A stretch of 64,000 nt of DNA from Caulobacterales bacterium (GCA_019510435.1 JAEKKJ010000009.1:1-64000), one strand, 5' to 3'; positions 15,847-25,668 are shown, counted from the first letter of the stretch. Notes: generated from the letters alone by a model not told the origin. Numbers and translations are program-made.

Positions 15847-16754
15847 TGGCGGGCGCGACCGCGGCCGACGCCGCCGCCGCGGCCGCGGTGTTCGACCCGC
15901 TCCGGCCCCGGCTGGTGCGGGTCGCCTACCGCATGCTCGGCTCGGTCGCCGACGCCGAAGACGTGGTGCAGGAGGCCTTCATCCGCTGGCTGGGGACCGA
16001 CCGGTCCGCGGTGCGCGAGCCGGAGGCGTTCCTGCGCCGCGTCGTCGCGCGCCTGGGCCTCGACCAGTTGAAGTCCGCCCGGGCCCGGCGCGAGACCTAC
16101 ATCGGCCCCTGGTTGCCGGAGCCGGTCGTCGAGGCCACGGAGGCGGCGCCCGACGAGGTCACCCTGCCGCTGCTGCTGGCGCTGGAACGGCTGTCCCCGC
16201 TGGAGCGCGCGGCCTTCCTGCTGCATGACGTGTTCGGCCTCGGCTTCCAGGAGGTGGGCGAGACGGTCGGGCGCGACCCTGCGGCCTGCCGGCAGCTGGC
16301 CGCCCGCGCCCGCACCCATGTCCGCGCCGCGCGCCCGCGCTTCCCGGTGTCGAAGGATCGCGGCCTGGAGATCGCGGCGGCGTTCTTCGCCGCCTCGCGC
16401 AGCGGCGACCTCGCCCGCTTGCGGAGCCTGCTGGCCACCGACGTGGTCCAGCTGGCCGACGGCGGCGGCAAGGCGCCGGCGGCCCTGGAGCCGTTCGCCG
16501 GCCTCGCCGCCGTCCTGGCCGTGCACGAGACCCTGGCGGGCGTGTTCGCAGCCGCGCCATCCCGCCTGCTCGGCTATGGCCTGGTCAATGGCCTGCCTGG
16601 GTTCGTGACCCTGGAGGGCGGCGACATCCTGCAGACCACCGCCCTCGCCATAGAGGGCGGCCGCGTCAGCGCCATCTACGTGGTGCGCAATCCCGACAAG
16701 CTCACGGACGTCCGCCGCCGGTTCTCGAGCTGGGCCGCGGGCGCGGCCCCATGA
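15846..16754 (+). CDS. ECF41-family RNA polymerase sigma factor with SnoaL-like C-terminal domain
   Basis: A 302-residue extracytoplasmic-function sigma factor. Sigma-2 (RLVRVAYRMLGSVADAEDVV) and sigma-4 (LSPLERAAFLLHDVFGL) are followed by a fused NTF2/SnoaL-like domain that, in ECF41, replaces the anti-sigma factor as regulator. All three ECF41 signatures are present: WLPEP (residue ~89), DGGGK (~205) and NPDKL (~282). It is translated from an ATG overlapping the stop of the CMD-like gene, and probably controls that operon through the promoter at 15318-15345. The inducing signal is unknown. Confidence 0.95.
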   Translation: MAGATAADAAAAAAVFDPLRPRLVRVAYRMLGSVADAEDVVQEAFIRWLGTDRSAVREPEAFLRRVVARLGLDQLKSARARRETYIGPWLPEPVVEATEAAPDEVTLPLLLALERLSPLERAAFLLHDVFGLGFQEVGETVGRDPAACRQLAARARTHVRAARPRFPVSKDRGLEIAAAFFAASRSGDLARLRSLLATDVVQLADGGGKAPAALEPFAGLAAVLAVHETLAGVFAAAPSRLLGYGLVNGLPGFVTLEGGDILQTTALAIEGGRVSAIYVVRNPDKLTDVRRRFSSWAAGAAP

Positions 16755-16788
16755 AGCACATGCGCCGCGATCGGTTACGGCATAAATT

Positions 16789-16800
16789 GACAGCGCTGTC
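16789..16800. promoter_or_regulatory. LacI-type operator upstream of the FucP-family gene
   Basis: GACAGCGCTGTC is a perfect 12-bp palindrome centred on AGCGCT, 59 nt before the GTG start. The same AGCGCT-centred sequence appears twice between the TonB receptor and halogenase genes (25669-25696). The LacI-family gene at 19500 is the obvious candidate regulator. Confidence 0.75.
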
Positions 16801-16859
16801 TCTTCGGGCATTCTGAGCGGGAGAGGCGGCCTGATCCGCCCCGCGAGAGGAAACCCGTC

Positions 16860-18164
16860 GTGCAAGCTCGCCTGCCAGTCGTCCCCGCCGCAACGGTCGA
16901 CACCCGTGACCATAGTCTCCTGCTGGGGCTGACGATGGCGCTCTTCTTCGCCTTCGGCTTCTGCACCGTGCTGGTGGACACCCTGGTGCCCAAGCTCAAG
17001 GCGGTGTTCTCGCTCAGCTACACCGAGGTGATGCTGACCCAGTTCTGCTACTTCCTGGCCTACTTCCTGGTGTCCGGGCCTGCGGGATGGCTGATCACCA
17101 AGGTCGGCTACCTGCGCGGCGTGACCATCGGCGTCCTGGTGATGGCGCTGGGGTGCCTGCTGTTCACCCCGGCGGCGGATGCGGGCAGCTACCCGGCCTT
17201 CCTGGGGGCCCTGTTCATCCTCGCCAGCGGCGTCACCATCGTGCAGGTGGCGGCCAACCCGCTGGCCGCGACCCTGGGCGACCCGGCCAAGGCCCACAGC
17301 CGCCTGACCCTGGCCCAGGCCTTCAACTCGGTGGCGACCATGGTCGGGCCGCTGTTCGGCGCGGCGCTGATCCTGTCGCACGTGCGCACCGCGCCGCCGC
17401 GGGGGCTGTCGCCTGCGATGCTGGGAGCGTTCCGCCGCGCCGAGGCCCAGAGCCTGCAGGCGCCGTTCCTCGGCATCGCGGCCGTCCTGCTGCTGCTGGC
17501 CCTGGTCTGCTGGAGCCTGCGCAAGCGCACCCCGCCCGCGCCGCGCACCGAGGGCGGTTCCCTGGGACGCCTCCTGCGCAACCGGCGACTGATGCTGGGG
17601 GCGCTCTCGATCTTCGCCTACGTCGGGGCCGAGGTGGCCATCGGCAGCGCCATCGCCAACTACCTGATGAGCCCGCGCGTCCTCGGCGCCGCGCCGCAGA
17701 CCGCCGGCTCCCTGGTCAGTGTCTACTGGGGCCTGGCCATGTGCGGGCGGTTCATCGGCGTGCTGGTGCTGCGCAAGGCCCCGCCGGGCCTGGTCCTGGC
17801 GGGTTGCGCCAGCGGCGCGGCGCTGCTGGCGCTGACGTCGGCGCTCACGGCCGGGCCCGTGGCGGCCGCGGCGATCCTGGCGGTGGGCCTCTTCAACTCC
17901 ATCATGTTCCCGACCATCTTCACCCTGGCGCTGGAGGGGCTCGAGCAGGAAGCGGCCCAGGGCTCGGGCCTGATCTGCCAGGCCATCGTGGGCGGGGCGG
18001 TGGTGCCGCTGGCGTTCGGCTTTGCGGCGGACCACGTGGGCATCAACCTGGCCCTGTTCGTGCCGGTGGCCTGCTACGCCTGGATCATCGGCTACGGGAT
18101 CCTGGCCTTCACGGGCGCCTTCGCCGCGCGCAAGCCGGCGCGCCTCGGCGAAGCGCTGGTATGA
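16860..18164 (+). CDS. FucP-family sugar:H+ symporter (MFS)
   Basis: A 434-residue, 12-helix inner-membrane transporter of the FHS family, which imports glucose, galactose or fucose with protons. Recognisable segments are LTMALFFAFGFCTVLVDTLVPKLK at the first helix, ILASGVTIVQVAANPLAATLG (the FucP/GluP Q-x-x-x-NP signature) and FNSIMFPTIFTLALEGL. It starts with GTG preceded by GAGAGG. Its operator and neighbours (GH3 glucosidase, TonB receptor, LacI) suggest that it takes up the monosaccharide, probably glucose, released by the glucosidase. It converges on the next MFS gene with an 8-nt gap. Confidence 0.9.
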   Translation: MQARLPVVPAATVDTRDHSLLLGLTMALFFAFGFCTVLVDTLVPKLKAVFSLSYTEVMLTQFCYFLAYFLVSGPAGWLITKVGYLRGVTIGVLVMALGCLLFTPAADAGSYPAFLGALFILASGVTIVQVAANPLAATLGDPAKAHSRLTLAQAFNSVATMVGPLFGAALILSHVRTAPPRGLSPAMLGAFRRAEAQSLQAPFLGIAAVLLLLALVCWSLRKRTPPAPRTEGGSLGRLLRNRRLMLGALSIFAYVGAEVAIGSAIANYLMSPRVLGAAPQTAGSLVSVYWGLAMCGRFIGVLVLRKAPPGLVLAGCASGAALLALTSALTAGPVAAAAILAVGLFNSIMFPTIFTLALEGLEQEAAQGSGLICQAIVGGAVVPLAFGFAADHVGINLALFVPVACYAWIIGYGILAFTGAFAARKPARLGEALV

Positions 18165-18172
18165 GCGGCGGC

Positions 18173-19501
18173 TCAGCGCACCCTGCGGACCGGCAGCACG
18201 GCCAGGGAGCCCGCGACGGAGGCGCAGGCCGCGAGGACCAGGACCCAGCGGATGTCGGCGTGCTGGGCCTGCAGCAGCAGCCCCGCCGCCCATGGGGCCA
18301 GCACCTGCGGCGCGGTGTTCGACAGGTTCACGATCCCCAGGTCGCGCCCTGCGCCGCGGGCGGACGGCAGCACCTGGGTGACCAGCGCCAGGTCCGCGGC
18401 GTAGTAGGAGCCCACGCCACAGCCATAGACGGCGTAGAGCACGACCACCGCGCCCCAGTCGTGAGCCAGCGCCAGGCCCACCAGCGCGGCCGCCATCAGC
18501 ACCGCCCCGCCCACCACGAACACCTTGCGCCGGCCCAGCCGGTCCGAGAGGCGGCCCGCGACCAGGCCCGCCGCGACGTTGAATACGCCGGAGATGATCG
18601 CCAGCTGCGCCACGCCGCGCGCCGCGCCGGCGTCGGAGCCGCCGTGGCCGACGCCGTCGCGGACGTAGAACAGCAGGTAGGTCTGAACGAGGCTGAGCGC
18701 CGTCACCACCAGGAACCGCCCGGCCCAGACCCACAGAAAGTCCCGCGTCGCCCCGGGGGGCGGCGGCGCGATCGGGGCGGCGCTGGCGCGAGCGGCCGCC
18801 GCCTGGGGCTGCGGGTCGCGGATCAGCAGGGCGAAGGGCACGATGCCGGCCAGGACGATGGCCGCCAGGGCCGCCAGCCGCGCAGGCTCGCTGGTCAGCC
18901 ATCCGCCGATCACCGCCGAGCCGACCATGGTCCCGAGCGGAAAGCCGAGGCCCGCCAGCGCCGCGACCCAGCCGCGCTGGGCCGGCGGCACCCGGTCCGG
19001 GATCAGCGCCAGGAGCGGGGCGAAGATGAAGTTGAACGCCACCTGGAAGACCAGCATCGCCGCAATCAGGCCCGCGGGGGTGCGCGCCCCGCCGATCGCC
19101 GCATAGCTGGCCGCGGTGGCCACCGCGCCGACCAGCAGCCACGGCCGGCGCCGTCCCCAACGGCTGCGGGTGCGGTCGCTGAGCCAGCCTGCGCCGAGGT
19201 TCGCCAGGGCCGCGGCCAGCGCCCCCAGCGAGGCCACCAGCCCCAGCATCTCGCCCTTCTGGCCCGGCGCGAGCAGCGAGACCTTCAGCGGCAGGACGAT
19301 CTGCAGCAGGGGCATGAAGCTGACGAAGGCGACAACCTGGGCCAGAACGAAGCCGGCGATGAACGCGCCGCCAACCTCCGGCTGGGCCGCCGTGGGCTCG
19401 GCTGCGACCGGCTCGTGGGCCGCGCTAACCACGGATCGGGTCTCGTCGCATGAGGGCCTTTCGGTTGACGATGCGGACGCCCTGGGCGATGCCAACCCCA
19501 T
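18173..19501 (-). CDS. MFS transporter with SDRTRSRWGRRRP motif, glycoside-locus type
   Basis: An integral membrane transporter with 12 predicted helices and up to 442 residues. The loop LSDRTRSRWGRRRPW between helices 2 and 3 and its half-repeat RLSDRLGRRKVFV are typical of MFS disaccharide/glycoside carriers resembling SLC45/GPH. The position beside LacI and a GH3 glucosidase suggests oligosaccharide uptake. The start is uncertain: the ATG at 19501 overlaps the start codon of the divergent LacI gene, leaving no separate promoter. A GTG at 19432 removes the low-complexity N-terminal tail and is equally plausible. Confidence 0.82.
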   Translation of the reverse strand: MGLASPRASASSTERPSCDETRSVVSAAHEPVAAEPTAAQPEVGGAFIAGFVLAQVVAFVSFMPLLQIVLPLKVSLLAPGQKGEMLGLVASLGALAAALANLGAGWLSDRTRSRWGRRRPWLLVGAVATAASYAAIGGARTPAGLIAAMLVFQVAFNFIFAPLLALIPDRVPPAQRGWVAALAGLGFPLGTMVGSAVIGGWLTSEPARLAALAAIVLAGIVPFALLIRDPQPQAAAARASAAPIAPPPPGATRDFLWVWAGRFLVVTALSLVQTYLLFYVRDGVGHGGSDAGAARGVAQLAIISGVFNVAAGLVAGRLSDRLGRRKVFVVGGAVLMAAALVGLALAHDWGAVVVLYAVYGCGVGSYYAADLALVTQVLPSARGAGRDLGIVNLSNTAPQVLAPWAAGLLLQAQHADIRWVLVLAACASVAGSLAVLPVRRVR

Positions 19502-20567
19502 GACCGCCGTGACGATCTATGATGTTGCTCGCGAAGCCGGCGTGTCCATCAAGACCGTCTCGCGGGTCCTGAACAAGGAACCCAACGTCCGCGGCGCCAC
19601 GCGCGAGAAGGTGCAGCGTGCGGCCGAGGCCCTCGGCTACCATCCCAGCCTCTTCGCCCGCAGCCTGGCCGGCTCCCGCTCGCACGTGATCGCCGCCTTC
19701 GTGGACGCGGCCTTGACCATCGACCACTGGCGCGGCGAGCGCACCACCGACTACCTTACCCGCGTGCAGCTGGGCGCCACGCTGGAGTGCCGCGAGGCGG
19801 GCTACCACTTCATGCTCGAGCTGGTGGACCACGACCCGCTGACGGTGAGCCGGGAGATCCGCAACGTGCTGGGCGCGCTGAAGCCCGACGGCGCCCTGCT
19901 GACCCCACCCAGTTCCGACGACCCGGTCGTCCTGGCGCTGCTGGCCGAGGCCGGCGTGCCCTATGTGCGGCTGGGCGCGGAATCGCCCGGCGGCGGCGGG
20001 CTGCGACTGCACATGGACGACGCCGGCGCCGCCGCCGCGCTTACCGAGCACCTGATCGGCCTGGGCCATCGGCGCATCGGCTTCATCATGGGCGATGCGC
20101 ACCATGCCGCCAGCCTGCGCCGCCTCGCCGGGTTCCGCGACGCCATGGCGCGGCACGGACTCGACCTGCCGGAGAGCCTGGTTCAGCCGGGCGACTTCAC
20201 CTTCCAGTCGGGGGTGGTGAGCACGCGGGCGCTGCTCGCCCTGCCGCAGCCGCCGACGGCGATCATCGCCAGCAACGACGACATGGCCCTGGGCTGCCTG
20301 GCGGCCATGGGCGACGTGGGCCTGACCGCCCCGCGGGACCTCTCCGTGGCGGGCTTCGACGACAGCAACAGCGGCCGCGCCAGCCGCCCGCCGCTGACCA
20401 CCATCCGCCAGCCGCTGGTGGAGTTGGCCGCCATGGGCGTGCGCGCCCTGATCTCCGGCGAGGTGGGGACCGGCGCCGACCGCGACGTCAGCGCCCTGCC
20501 CTTCGCCCTGCAGGCGCGGGCGTCCACCGGACCCGCGCCGGGCGCCGCCGTGTCGGACGGGGGCTAG
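19500..20567 (+). CDS. LacI-family transcriptional regulator of the glucoside locus
   Basis: A 355-residue repressor. The N-terminal helix-turn-helix, VTIYDVAREAGVSIKTVSRVL, and hinge GYHPSLFARSLAG are classic LacI family; a periplasmic-binding-protein-like sensor domain follows (PTAIIASNDDMALGCL; LSVAGFDDS). It probably binds the AGCGCT-centred palindromes at 16789 and 25669-25696, which control a FucP symporter, a TonB receptor and a halogenase-like gene. The inducer is likely a glucose-containing oligosaccharide or its product (inference). Its TAG stop shares the tetranucleotide CTAG with the stop of the convergent GH3 gene. Confidence 0.93.
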   Translation: MTAVTIYDVAREAGVSIKTVSRVLNKEPNVRGATREKVQRAAEALGYHPSLFARSLAGSRSHVIAAFVDAALTIDHWRGERTTDYLTRVQLGATLECREAGYHFMLELVDHDPLTVSREIRNVLGALKPDGALLTPPSSDDPVVLALLAEAGVPYVRLGAESPGGGGLRLHMDDAGAAAALTEHLIGLGHRRIGFIMGDAHHAASLRRLAGFRDAMARHGLDLPESLVQPGDFTFQSGVVSTRALLALPQPPTAIIASNDDMALGCLAAMGDVGLTAPRDLSVAGFDDSNSGRASRPPLTTIRQPLVELAAMGVRALISGEVGTGADRDVSALPFALQARASTGPAPGAAVSDGG

Positions 20568-23029
20568 CTGCGCGGACAGCTGGCGTCGCCGGTGTTCGAA
20601 ACCAGGCGCGCCTCCTGCAGGCGTACAGTGAGCGGCCCGCGCGTCTCGATCACCAGCGGCTCGGTCACCCGCGTCATCACCGCGCCCGCGTCGCGGAAGC
20701 AGGAGAGCTTCACCCGCGCGGTGCGCCAGCCGGTGTCCGCCCCAGAGAACAGCGACCCGGCCTCCAGGCCCGCCCCGCAGCCGGCCCCGCAGGTAATGGC
20801 AAGGCGAACGTCCGAGCCCGCCGGCCGCACCACGCGGTAGCGGAGGTAGAGCGCCATGTCGCCGGTGGTCTGGCGCGACAGGTCCACGGTGGCGCCGCCG
20901 ATGGCCAGGCGGCCCGGGCCGGTCCAGGTCGCCTGGCGGACGTTCTCCTGGGCGCCGTCGTCCGCCGCGGCGAGGTTCACGCCGCCGCTGGCCGCGAACC
21001 GCCAGGGCTCGGGCGTGTGGCCGGCGACGAAGAAGCGTTCGACGTTCAAGGCGGGGGGCGTTGGGCCGGGATTCTCGTCGAGCTGCGCCACCGGGGCGGC
21101 ATGGGCGTAGCTGAGGCCATAGCCGTAGGGGAACTGGGGCGCATAGCCTGCGTCGCCGCGGTGCGTGGGCGTCGCGGCCGCCAGTCGGGGCCAGGACACC
21201 GGCAGCCGGCCGGTGAAGTCGTAGGCCACGGCCCCGTCAGGACGCCGGAACAGCACGTCCGCCACACCCTCCCCCTGCGACCCCGGCAGCCACGCCGCGA
21301 CGAAGGCGTTCGAGGCGTTGATCTCCGGATTGGTCCACAGGGGCCGCCCGGACAGGAACACCGAGACCACGGGGATCCCCTGGCTCCGCAGCCGCTTGAG
21401 CAGCGCCAGGTCGCGCTTGTCGCCGGGCTGGTATTCGAGGCTGGGCAGGTCGCCCTGGAATTCCGCGTAGGGCGTCTCGCCAAACACGACGATGGCCACG
21501 TCCGGCCGATGCGCGAAGCGGCCGTCGGGCGCGAGTTCGGCCTCACCGCCGGCCGCCTTCACCGCCGCGGCGATGCCGCCCCAGATGGAGTGACCGCCCG
21601 GGAAGTCGGCGTTGGTGTTGCCTGTCCCCTGCCACGAGATCGTCCAGCCGCCGGACTGACGGCCGATATCGTCAGCGGCCTCGCCCGCCACCAGGACGCG
21701 CGCGCTTGGCTTCAGCGGCAGGACGCCATCGTTCTTCAGCAGCACCAGCGAGCGGCGCACCGCCTCGCGGGCCAGCGCCCGGTGCGCCGGCGTCCCCAGC
21801 CGGTCCAGCTGGCCCGCCAGCGGCCGCGGGCCGGCGAAGAGGCCCAGCTTGAACTTCACGCGCAGGATCCGCCGGACCGCATCATCCAGCCGCGCCATGC
21901 TGATCTGGCCCCTCCTCACCTCGCGGAGCAGGTTCCCGTACAGCTCGCGCCAGCTGTCGGGCGCCATGTACATGTCCAGCCCGGCGATCATCGCCTGGGG
22001 ACAGTCGGTGTTGGAGCAGCCGGCCACCTGGCCGTGGGCGTTCCAGTCGTCGACCACGAAGCCCTCGAACCCCATCCGGCCCTTCAGCACGTCGGTGATC
22101 AGGCTGCGGTTGGCGCTGTGCTTGGCCCCGTTCCAGCTGGAGAACGAGGTCATCACGGTCAGGACGCCCGCGTCGATGGCCGGCGGATAGCCCTGGGCGT
22201 GGATCGCGATCAGCTCCGACTCCGGGATCGCCGCATCGCCCTGGTCCTTGCCGCCCGTCGTGGCGCCGTCGCCGAGGAAGTGCTTGGCCGAACCCGCGAC
22301 ATGGGCCGGATCCAGCGGACGGCCAGGCGTGAGCTCGCCCTGCAGGCCCAGGGTCATCTGGCCCGCATAGCTGCGCACGATCTCGGGATCCTCGCCGTAG
22401 CCCTCGTAGCTGCGGCCCCAGCGCCAGTCGCGCGGCACCGCTACGGTCGGGCCGAAGGTCCAGTCGACGCCGGTGGCCGCCACCTCCTCCGCCGTCGCCG
22501 CGCCGATGCGGCGGACCAGCTCGGGATCGCGGGCGGCCCCCAGCCCGACGTTGTGCGGGAAGATGGTGGCGCCGATGATGTTGTTGTGGCCGTGCACGGC
22601 GTCGACGCCGAAGATCACCGGGATCGGCGTGTGGCCGGGGCGGGCCTCCATGGAGACCGCGCGGAAGTCCGCGGCCAGCTTGACCCAGGCGGGCGCCGGG
22701 GCGCGGTCGTCGCCGTTGGGGCCCGAGTTGCCCCCGGCCAGGATCGAGCCCAGCGGATAGGTGCGCAGGTCCTCCGGCCGGATCGAGCCGATGTCGGCCT
22801 GCACGGTCTGGCCGACCTTCTCCTCGACGCTCATGCGCGCCATCAGTTCGGTGATCGCCTGCTCGGTGGCCGGATCGGTGATCGCGGCCGGACTATGCGC
22901 CGCGGGCCATAGGTCCGGATGGGCGACGGCGTCGGCGGGTCCGGCCGGCAAGGCCGGTGAGACGAGCGCCAACGAGAGTGCAGCGGCGAGAAGGCCGACC
23001 CTTCCCACACCCGCGTGCGGGTTCGGCAT
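20564..23029 (-). CDS. Secreted glycoside hydrolase family 3 beta-glucosidase (glucan glucohydrolase type)
   Basis: An 821-residue exo-acting beta-glucosidase with a signal peptide (MPNPHAGVGRVGLLAAALSL, cleavage near PALPAG), so periplasmic or outer-membrane located. The GH3 N-terminal barrel contains SAKHFLGDGAT and the nucleophile segment GFEGFVVDDWNAHG; the second domain carries LLKNDGVLPLKP. A C-terminal carbohydrate-binding-like beta domain follows after residue ~650, an arrangement seen in 1,4-beta-D-glucan glucohydrolases. It lies 114 nt downstream of the TonB receptor gene on the same strand and is probably co-transcribed. It would release glucose from beta-glucan oligomers. Confidence 0.93.
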   Translation of the reverse strand: MPNPHAGVGRVGLLAAALSLALVSPALPAGPADAVAHPDLWPAAHSPAAITDPATEQAITELMARMSVEEKVGQTVQADIGSIRPEDLRTYPLGSILAGGNSGPNGDDRAPAPAWVKLAADFRAVSMEARPGHTPIPVIFGVDAVHGHNNIIGATIFPHNVGLGAARDPELVRRIGAATAEEVAATGVDWTFGPTVAVPRDWRWGRSYEGYGEDPEIVRSYAGQMTLGLQGELTPGRPLDPAHVAGSAKHFLGDGATTGGKDQGDAAIPESELIAIHAQGYPPAIDAGVLTVMTSFSSWNGAKHSANRSLITDVLKGRMGFEGFVVDDWNAHGQVAGCSNTDCPQAMIAGLDMYMAPDSWRELYGNLLREVRRGQISMARLDDAVRRILRVKFKLGLFAGPRPLAGQLDRLGTPAHRALAREAVRRSLVLLKNDGVLPLKPSARVLVAGEAADDIGRQSGGWTISWQGTGNTNADFPGGHSIWGGIAAAVKAAGGEAELAPDGRFAHRPDVAIVVFGETPYAEFQGDLPSLEYQPGDKRDLALLKRLRSQGIPVVSVFLSGRPLWTNPEINASNAFVAAWLPGSQGEGVADVLFRRPDGAVAYDFTGRLPVSWPRLAAATPTHRGDAGYAPQFPYGYGLSYAHAAPVAQLDENPGPTPPALNVERFFVAGHTPEPWRFAASGGVNLAAADDGAQENVRQATWTGPGRLAIGGATVDLSRQTTGDMALYLRYRVVRPAGSDVRLAITCGAGCGAGLEAGSLFSGADTGWRTARVKLSCFRDAGAVMTRVTEPLVIETRGPLTVRLQEARLVSNTGDASCPRS

Positions 23030-23143
23030 CAGACGCGATCCAGAAAAAAGGCGGCCAGAAGAGAGGCGGCCAGGCAGGAGGCCGCCCCGAAAAAGGCCGG
23101 CGTGGAGTCCCGGGAGCCGCCGGAGCGGCCCCGGGCCGGGCGA

Positions 23144-25567
23144 CTAGAAATCAACCCGGAAATCCATGCCGAAGGTGCGGGGAGGTTGGTATTGGGAGGT
23201 GTAGATGTTGTCGCTGGTCGCGCCGGCGTTGGTCCGCACCTTCTTATCCTCGAGGTTCTGCACCCATGCGGTGATCGACCAGGGCCGATCGGCGTTGACG
23301 CGGTACTCGAGGTTCAGGTCGGTGCGATGCCAGCTGCGCTGCTTGTCGCCGGCGCCGTCGTGCAGCAGGCTGAGCCAGCTGGACGTCTCGTAGTGGAAGC
23401 TGGCCCGGGGCGTCAGGGTCGCGCCGTTCCCCAGGTGGAAGTCGTGCTGGTAGACCACCTGGGTGGCGAAGTCCGGCGCGTGCGGCAGGGTGTTGCCGGT
23501 CACGTCCACGCAGGCGCCGATCCGCGAGTCCGGGCACGGCGACGGCAGGTTGGCGTAGTCGTTACTGCCCAGCAGGCCCGAGCCCGCCTTGGTGTGCAGG
23601 AAGGCCACATAGGCCTGCAGCATGTCGTCCGCGGTCGGTCGGAAACTGAGCTCGCTCTCGAACCCGGTGACCTTGGTCTTGCCGCGCAGGTTGGAGATGG
23701 CCAGGCCGTGGCCGCCGTCCGAGAACGTGACCGGGGCGGCCTGTTGGAAGTTCTTGAAGTCCTCATGGTAGAGGGCGTTGTTCCAGGTCGCCCGCCCGCC
23801 CAGGAAGGTCAGCTTCAGGCCGGCCTCGTAGTTGGTCAGGGTCTCGGGCCTGTAGAACAGGCCGCCGTCCTGGGTGCCGCCGGACTTGTAGCCCGTAGAG
23901 ACGCTGGCGTAGGCCAGCAGGCCCTGGGTGAGGTCGCCCTCGGCCCGCGCCAGCCAGGTCAGCTTGTCGGATTTGAAGCTCGCGTCGTTGTGCTGGTAGG
24001 TGTTGAAGCACCGCGGGTTCTGGGCGGGCGACAGGGGGTCCGTGCCCGGGTCGATCGGGACCTGCGGACAGGCCGCGTTGAAGGCCCAGGCGTTGTTCGT
24101 GCCGCGCTCGTTCTTGCGGTGGTCTGACGTGTAGCGCAGCCCGCCTGTGACCCGGAACTGATCCGAGAAGTTCCACGTCGCCTGGCCGAACGCGGCCTCC
24201 GAACGCACGGTCTCCTTCGGCTGGATGAACGAGCCCTGCCACCCAACGGTGCCGATCTCGGTGCCGTTGAAGATCGGGATGTCGAAGCGGATCTTGTTGT
24301 CCTCGGCCTGGTAGTAGAGGCCCAGGATCCAGTCGATGGTGTGCTTGCCGGTCGATTTGACCTGCACCTCGTGGCTCATGCTCTCGTAGCGCGAGTAGTT
24401 GGTGCGGTCCTCCTGGTGGGTCGTGGAGGGGTCCGCGAACCAGCGCGGCGCGTGCGTGCCGCCGTCCTGGTCGAAGTCCGACTCGCCGGTGTAGTGCGAG
24501 TAGCCGGCGATGTAGGTGAAGGCGATGTCCGGGTTGAACTGGTAGTCCATCCGGCTGCGGATGGTGTTGACGTCGCGGTGCACATACCCGGGGGTGTCGG
24601 CCAGGATCGACCAGAACTTCTGCCCCGGACGGGGCGTCTGCATCAGGTTGGCGTCGAGCGTGCCGCGGTCGGCGAAGTACTCGTAGGAGAGGTTCCACGA
24701 GAACTGGTCGTTCGGCTTCCAGAGGGCGCTGAGCCGCACGGCGCTCTGGTCCTGCGAGCTGTAGCGCGGGCCGTTCTGGATGAAGAGGTTCGGGTCGATG
24801 GCGCGGAAGCCGGCTGCCGTCCCCCCCGCCGCCAGATAGGCCGCCCGCTGGGCGTCGATGCCCGGGATCTGGCCGGTCGGGCTCTGGTAGGAAACGTAGC
24901 CGTCGTGCTCCTCGTGCGCCGCGGCGAACCGCAGGGCCAGGGTGTCGGTGATCGGCACGTTCACGGCGCCGCGCGCCCGCAGCCGCCCATAGTTGCCGCC
25001 GCCCAGGGTGAAGGTCCCGTAGACGCTGTCCAGGGTCGGTTTGGCGGTCTGCATGTTGACCGCGCCGGCCGTGGAGTTGCGGCCCCAGAGCGTGCCCTGC
25101 GGACCGCGCAGCACCTCGATCGAGTCGAGGTCGAACAGCATCGAGGACGCGCCCTCGGCCCGCGGGCTGTAGACGCCGTCGACGAAGAGCGCGACCTCCG
25201 GGTCGGCATATTCGGTCTTGGCCGAGTCGTTGCCGATGCCGCGCATGGTCAGGGTGATGACGCCGTGGTCGCCCTGGGTGGTCGCTGCGAAGCTGGGCGC
25301 GAGGCGAGTCGCGTCGGCGATGGTCACCACCCGCTCCTTCTCGAGCGTCTGGCGGCTCAGCGCGGTCACCGCGATCGGCGTCTCCTGCAGCCTCGTCTCG
25401 CGGCGGGTCGCCGTGACGATGATCTCGTCCAGCGCCACGCCGTTCGAGGCGTCCTGGCCCGCGGCCCGGCCGCGTGCGGCCTGGGCGTTCGCCTCGCCGC
25501 CTACGGCCACACCGCCGATGACCACACAGGTGGCCGCCGAAGCGCAAAGCAGGGTTCTAAAATTCAT
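23144..25567 (-). CDS. TonB-dependent outer-membrane receptor, putative glucan/oligosaccharide uptake
   Basis: An 807-residue TonB-dependent receptor. It has a signal peptide ending GEANA, a TonB-box-like DEIIVTATRRETRLQ, the plug domain (IEVLRGPQGTLWGRNSTAGAVN) and a 22-stranded barrel ending TFGMDFRVDF with terminal Phe. In Caulobacterales such receptors import plant-derived oligosaccharides; the adjacent GH3 enzyme, LacI regulator and paired operator support a sugar rather than iron role (inference). Two LacI-type operators lie 102-129 nt upstream of its ATG. Confidence 0.93.
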   Translation of the reverse strand: MNFRTLLCASAATCVVIGGVAVGGEANAQAARGRAAGQDASNGVALDEIIVTATRRETRLQETPIAVTALSRQTLEKERVVTIADATRLAPSFAATTQGDHGVITLTMRGIGNDSAKTEYADPEVALFVDGVYSPRAEGASSMLFDLDSIEVLRGPQGTLWGRNSTAGAVNMQTAKPTLDSVYGTFTLGGGNYGRLRARGAVNVPITDTLALRFAAAHEEHDGYVSYQSPTGQIPGIDAQRAAYLAAGGTAAGFRAIDPNLFIQNGPRYSSQDQSAVRLSALWKPNDQFSWNLSYEYFADRGTLDANLMQTPRPGQKFWSILADTPGYVHRDVNTIRSRMDYQFNPDIAFTYIAGYSHYTGESDFDQDGGTHAPRWFADPSTTHQEDRTNYSRYESMSHEVQVKSTGKHTIDWILGLYYQAEDNKIRFDIPIFNGTEIGTVGWQGSFIQPKETVRSEAAFGQATWNFSDQFRVTGGLRYTSDHRKNERGTNNAWAFNAACPQVPIDPGTDPLSPAQNPRCFNTYQHNDASFKSDKLTWLARAEGDLTQGLLAYASVSTGYKSGGTQDGGLFYRPETLTNYEAGLKLTFLGGRATWNNALYHEDFKNFQQAAPVTFSDGGHGLAISNLRGKTKVTGFESELSFRPTADDMLQAYVAFLHTKAGSGLLGSNDYANLPSPCPDSRIGACVDVTGNTLPHAPDFATQVVYQHDFHLGNGATLTPRASFHYETSSWLSLLHDGAGDKQRSWHRTDLNLEYRVNADRPWSITAWVQNLEDKKVRTNAGATSDNIYTSQYQPPRTFGMDFRVDF

Positions 25568-25668
25568 CCCCCGGTTTCCTTCCCTCCGCGGAACGTGCTT
25601 GCCTGCCGTTCCTGATCCTTGCCCGCGAGGCCCTCAAGGAGCTTTTGCGAAGCATGTCGGTGACGTAA

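Noticed and set aside
23030..23143. Terminator or separate promoter between the TonB receptor and GH3 genes
   Set aside because: The 114-nt gap contains short GGCGGCC repeats and AAAAAA runs but no clean hairpin plus T tract or AGCGCT operator, so I treat the genes as one transcription unit.
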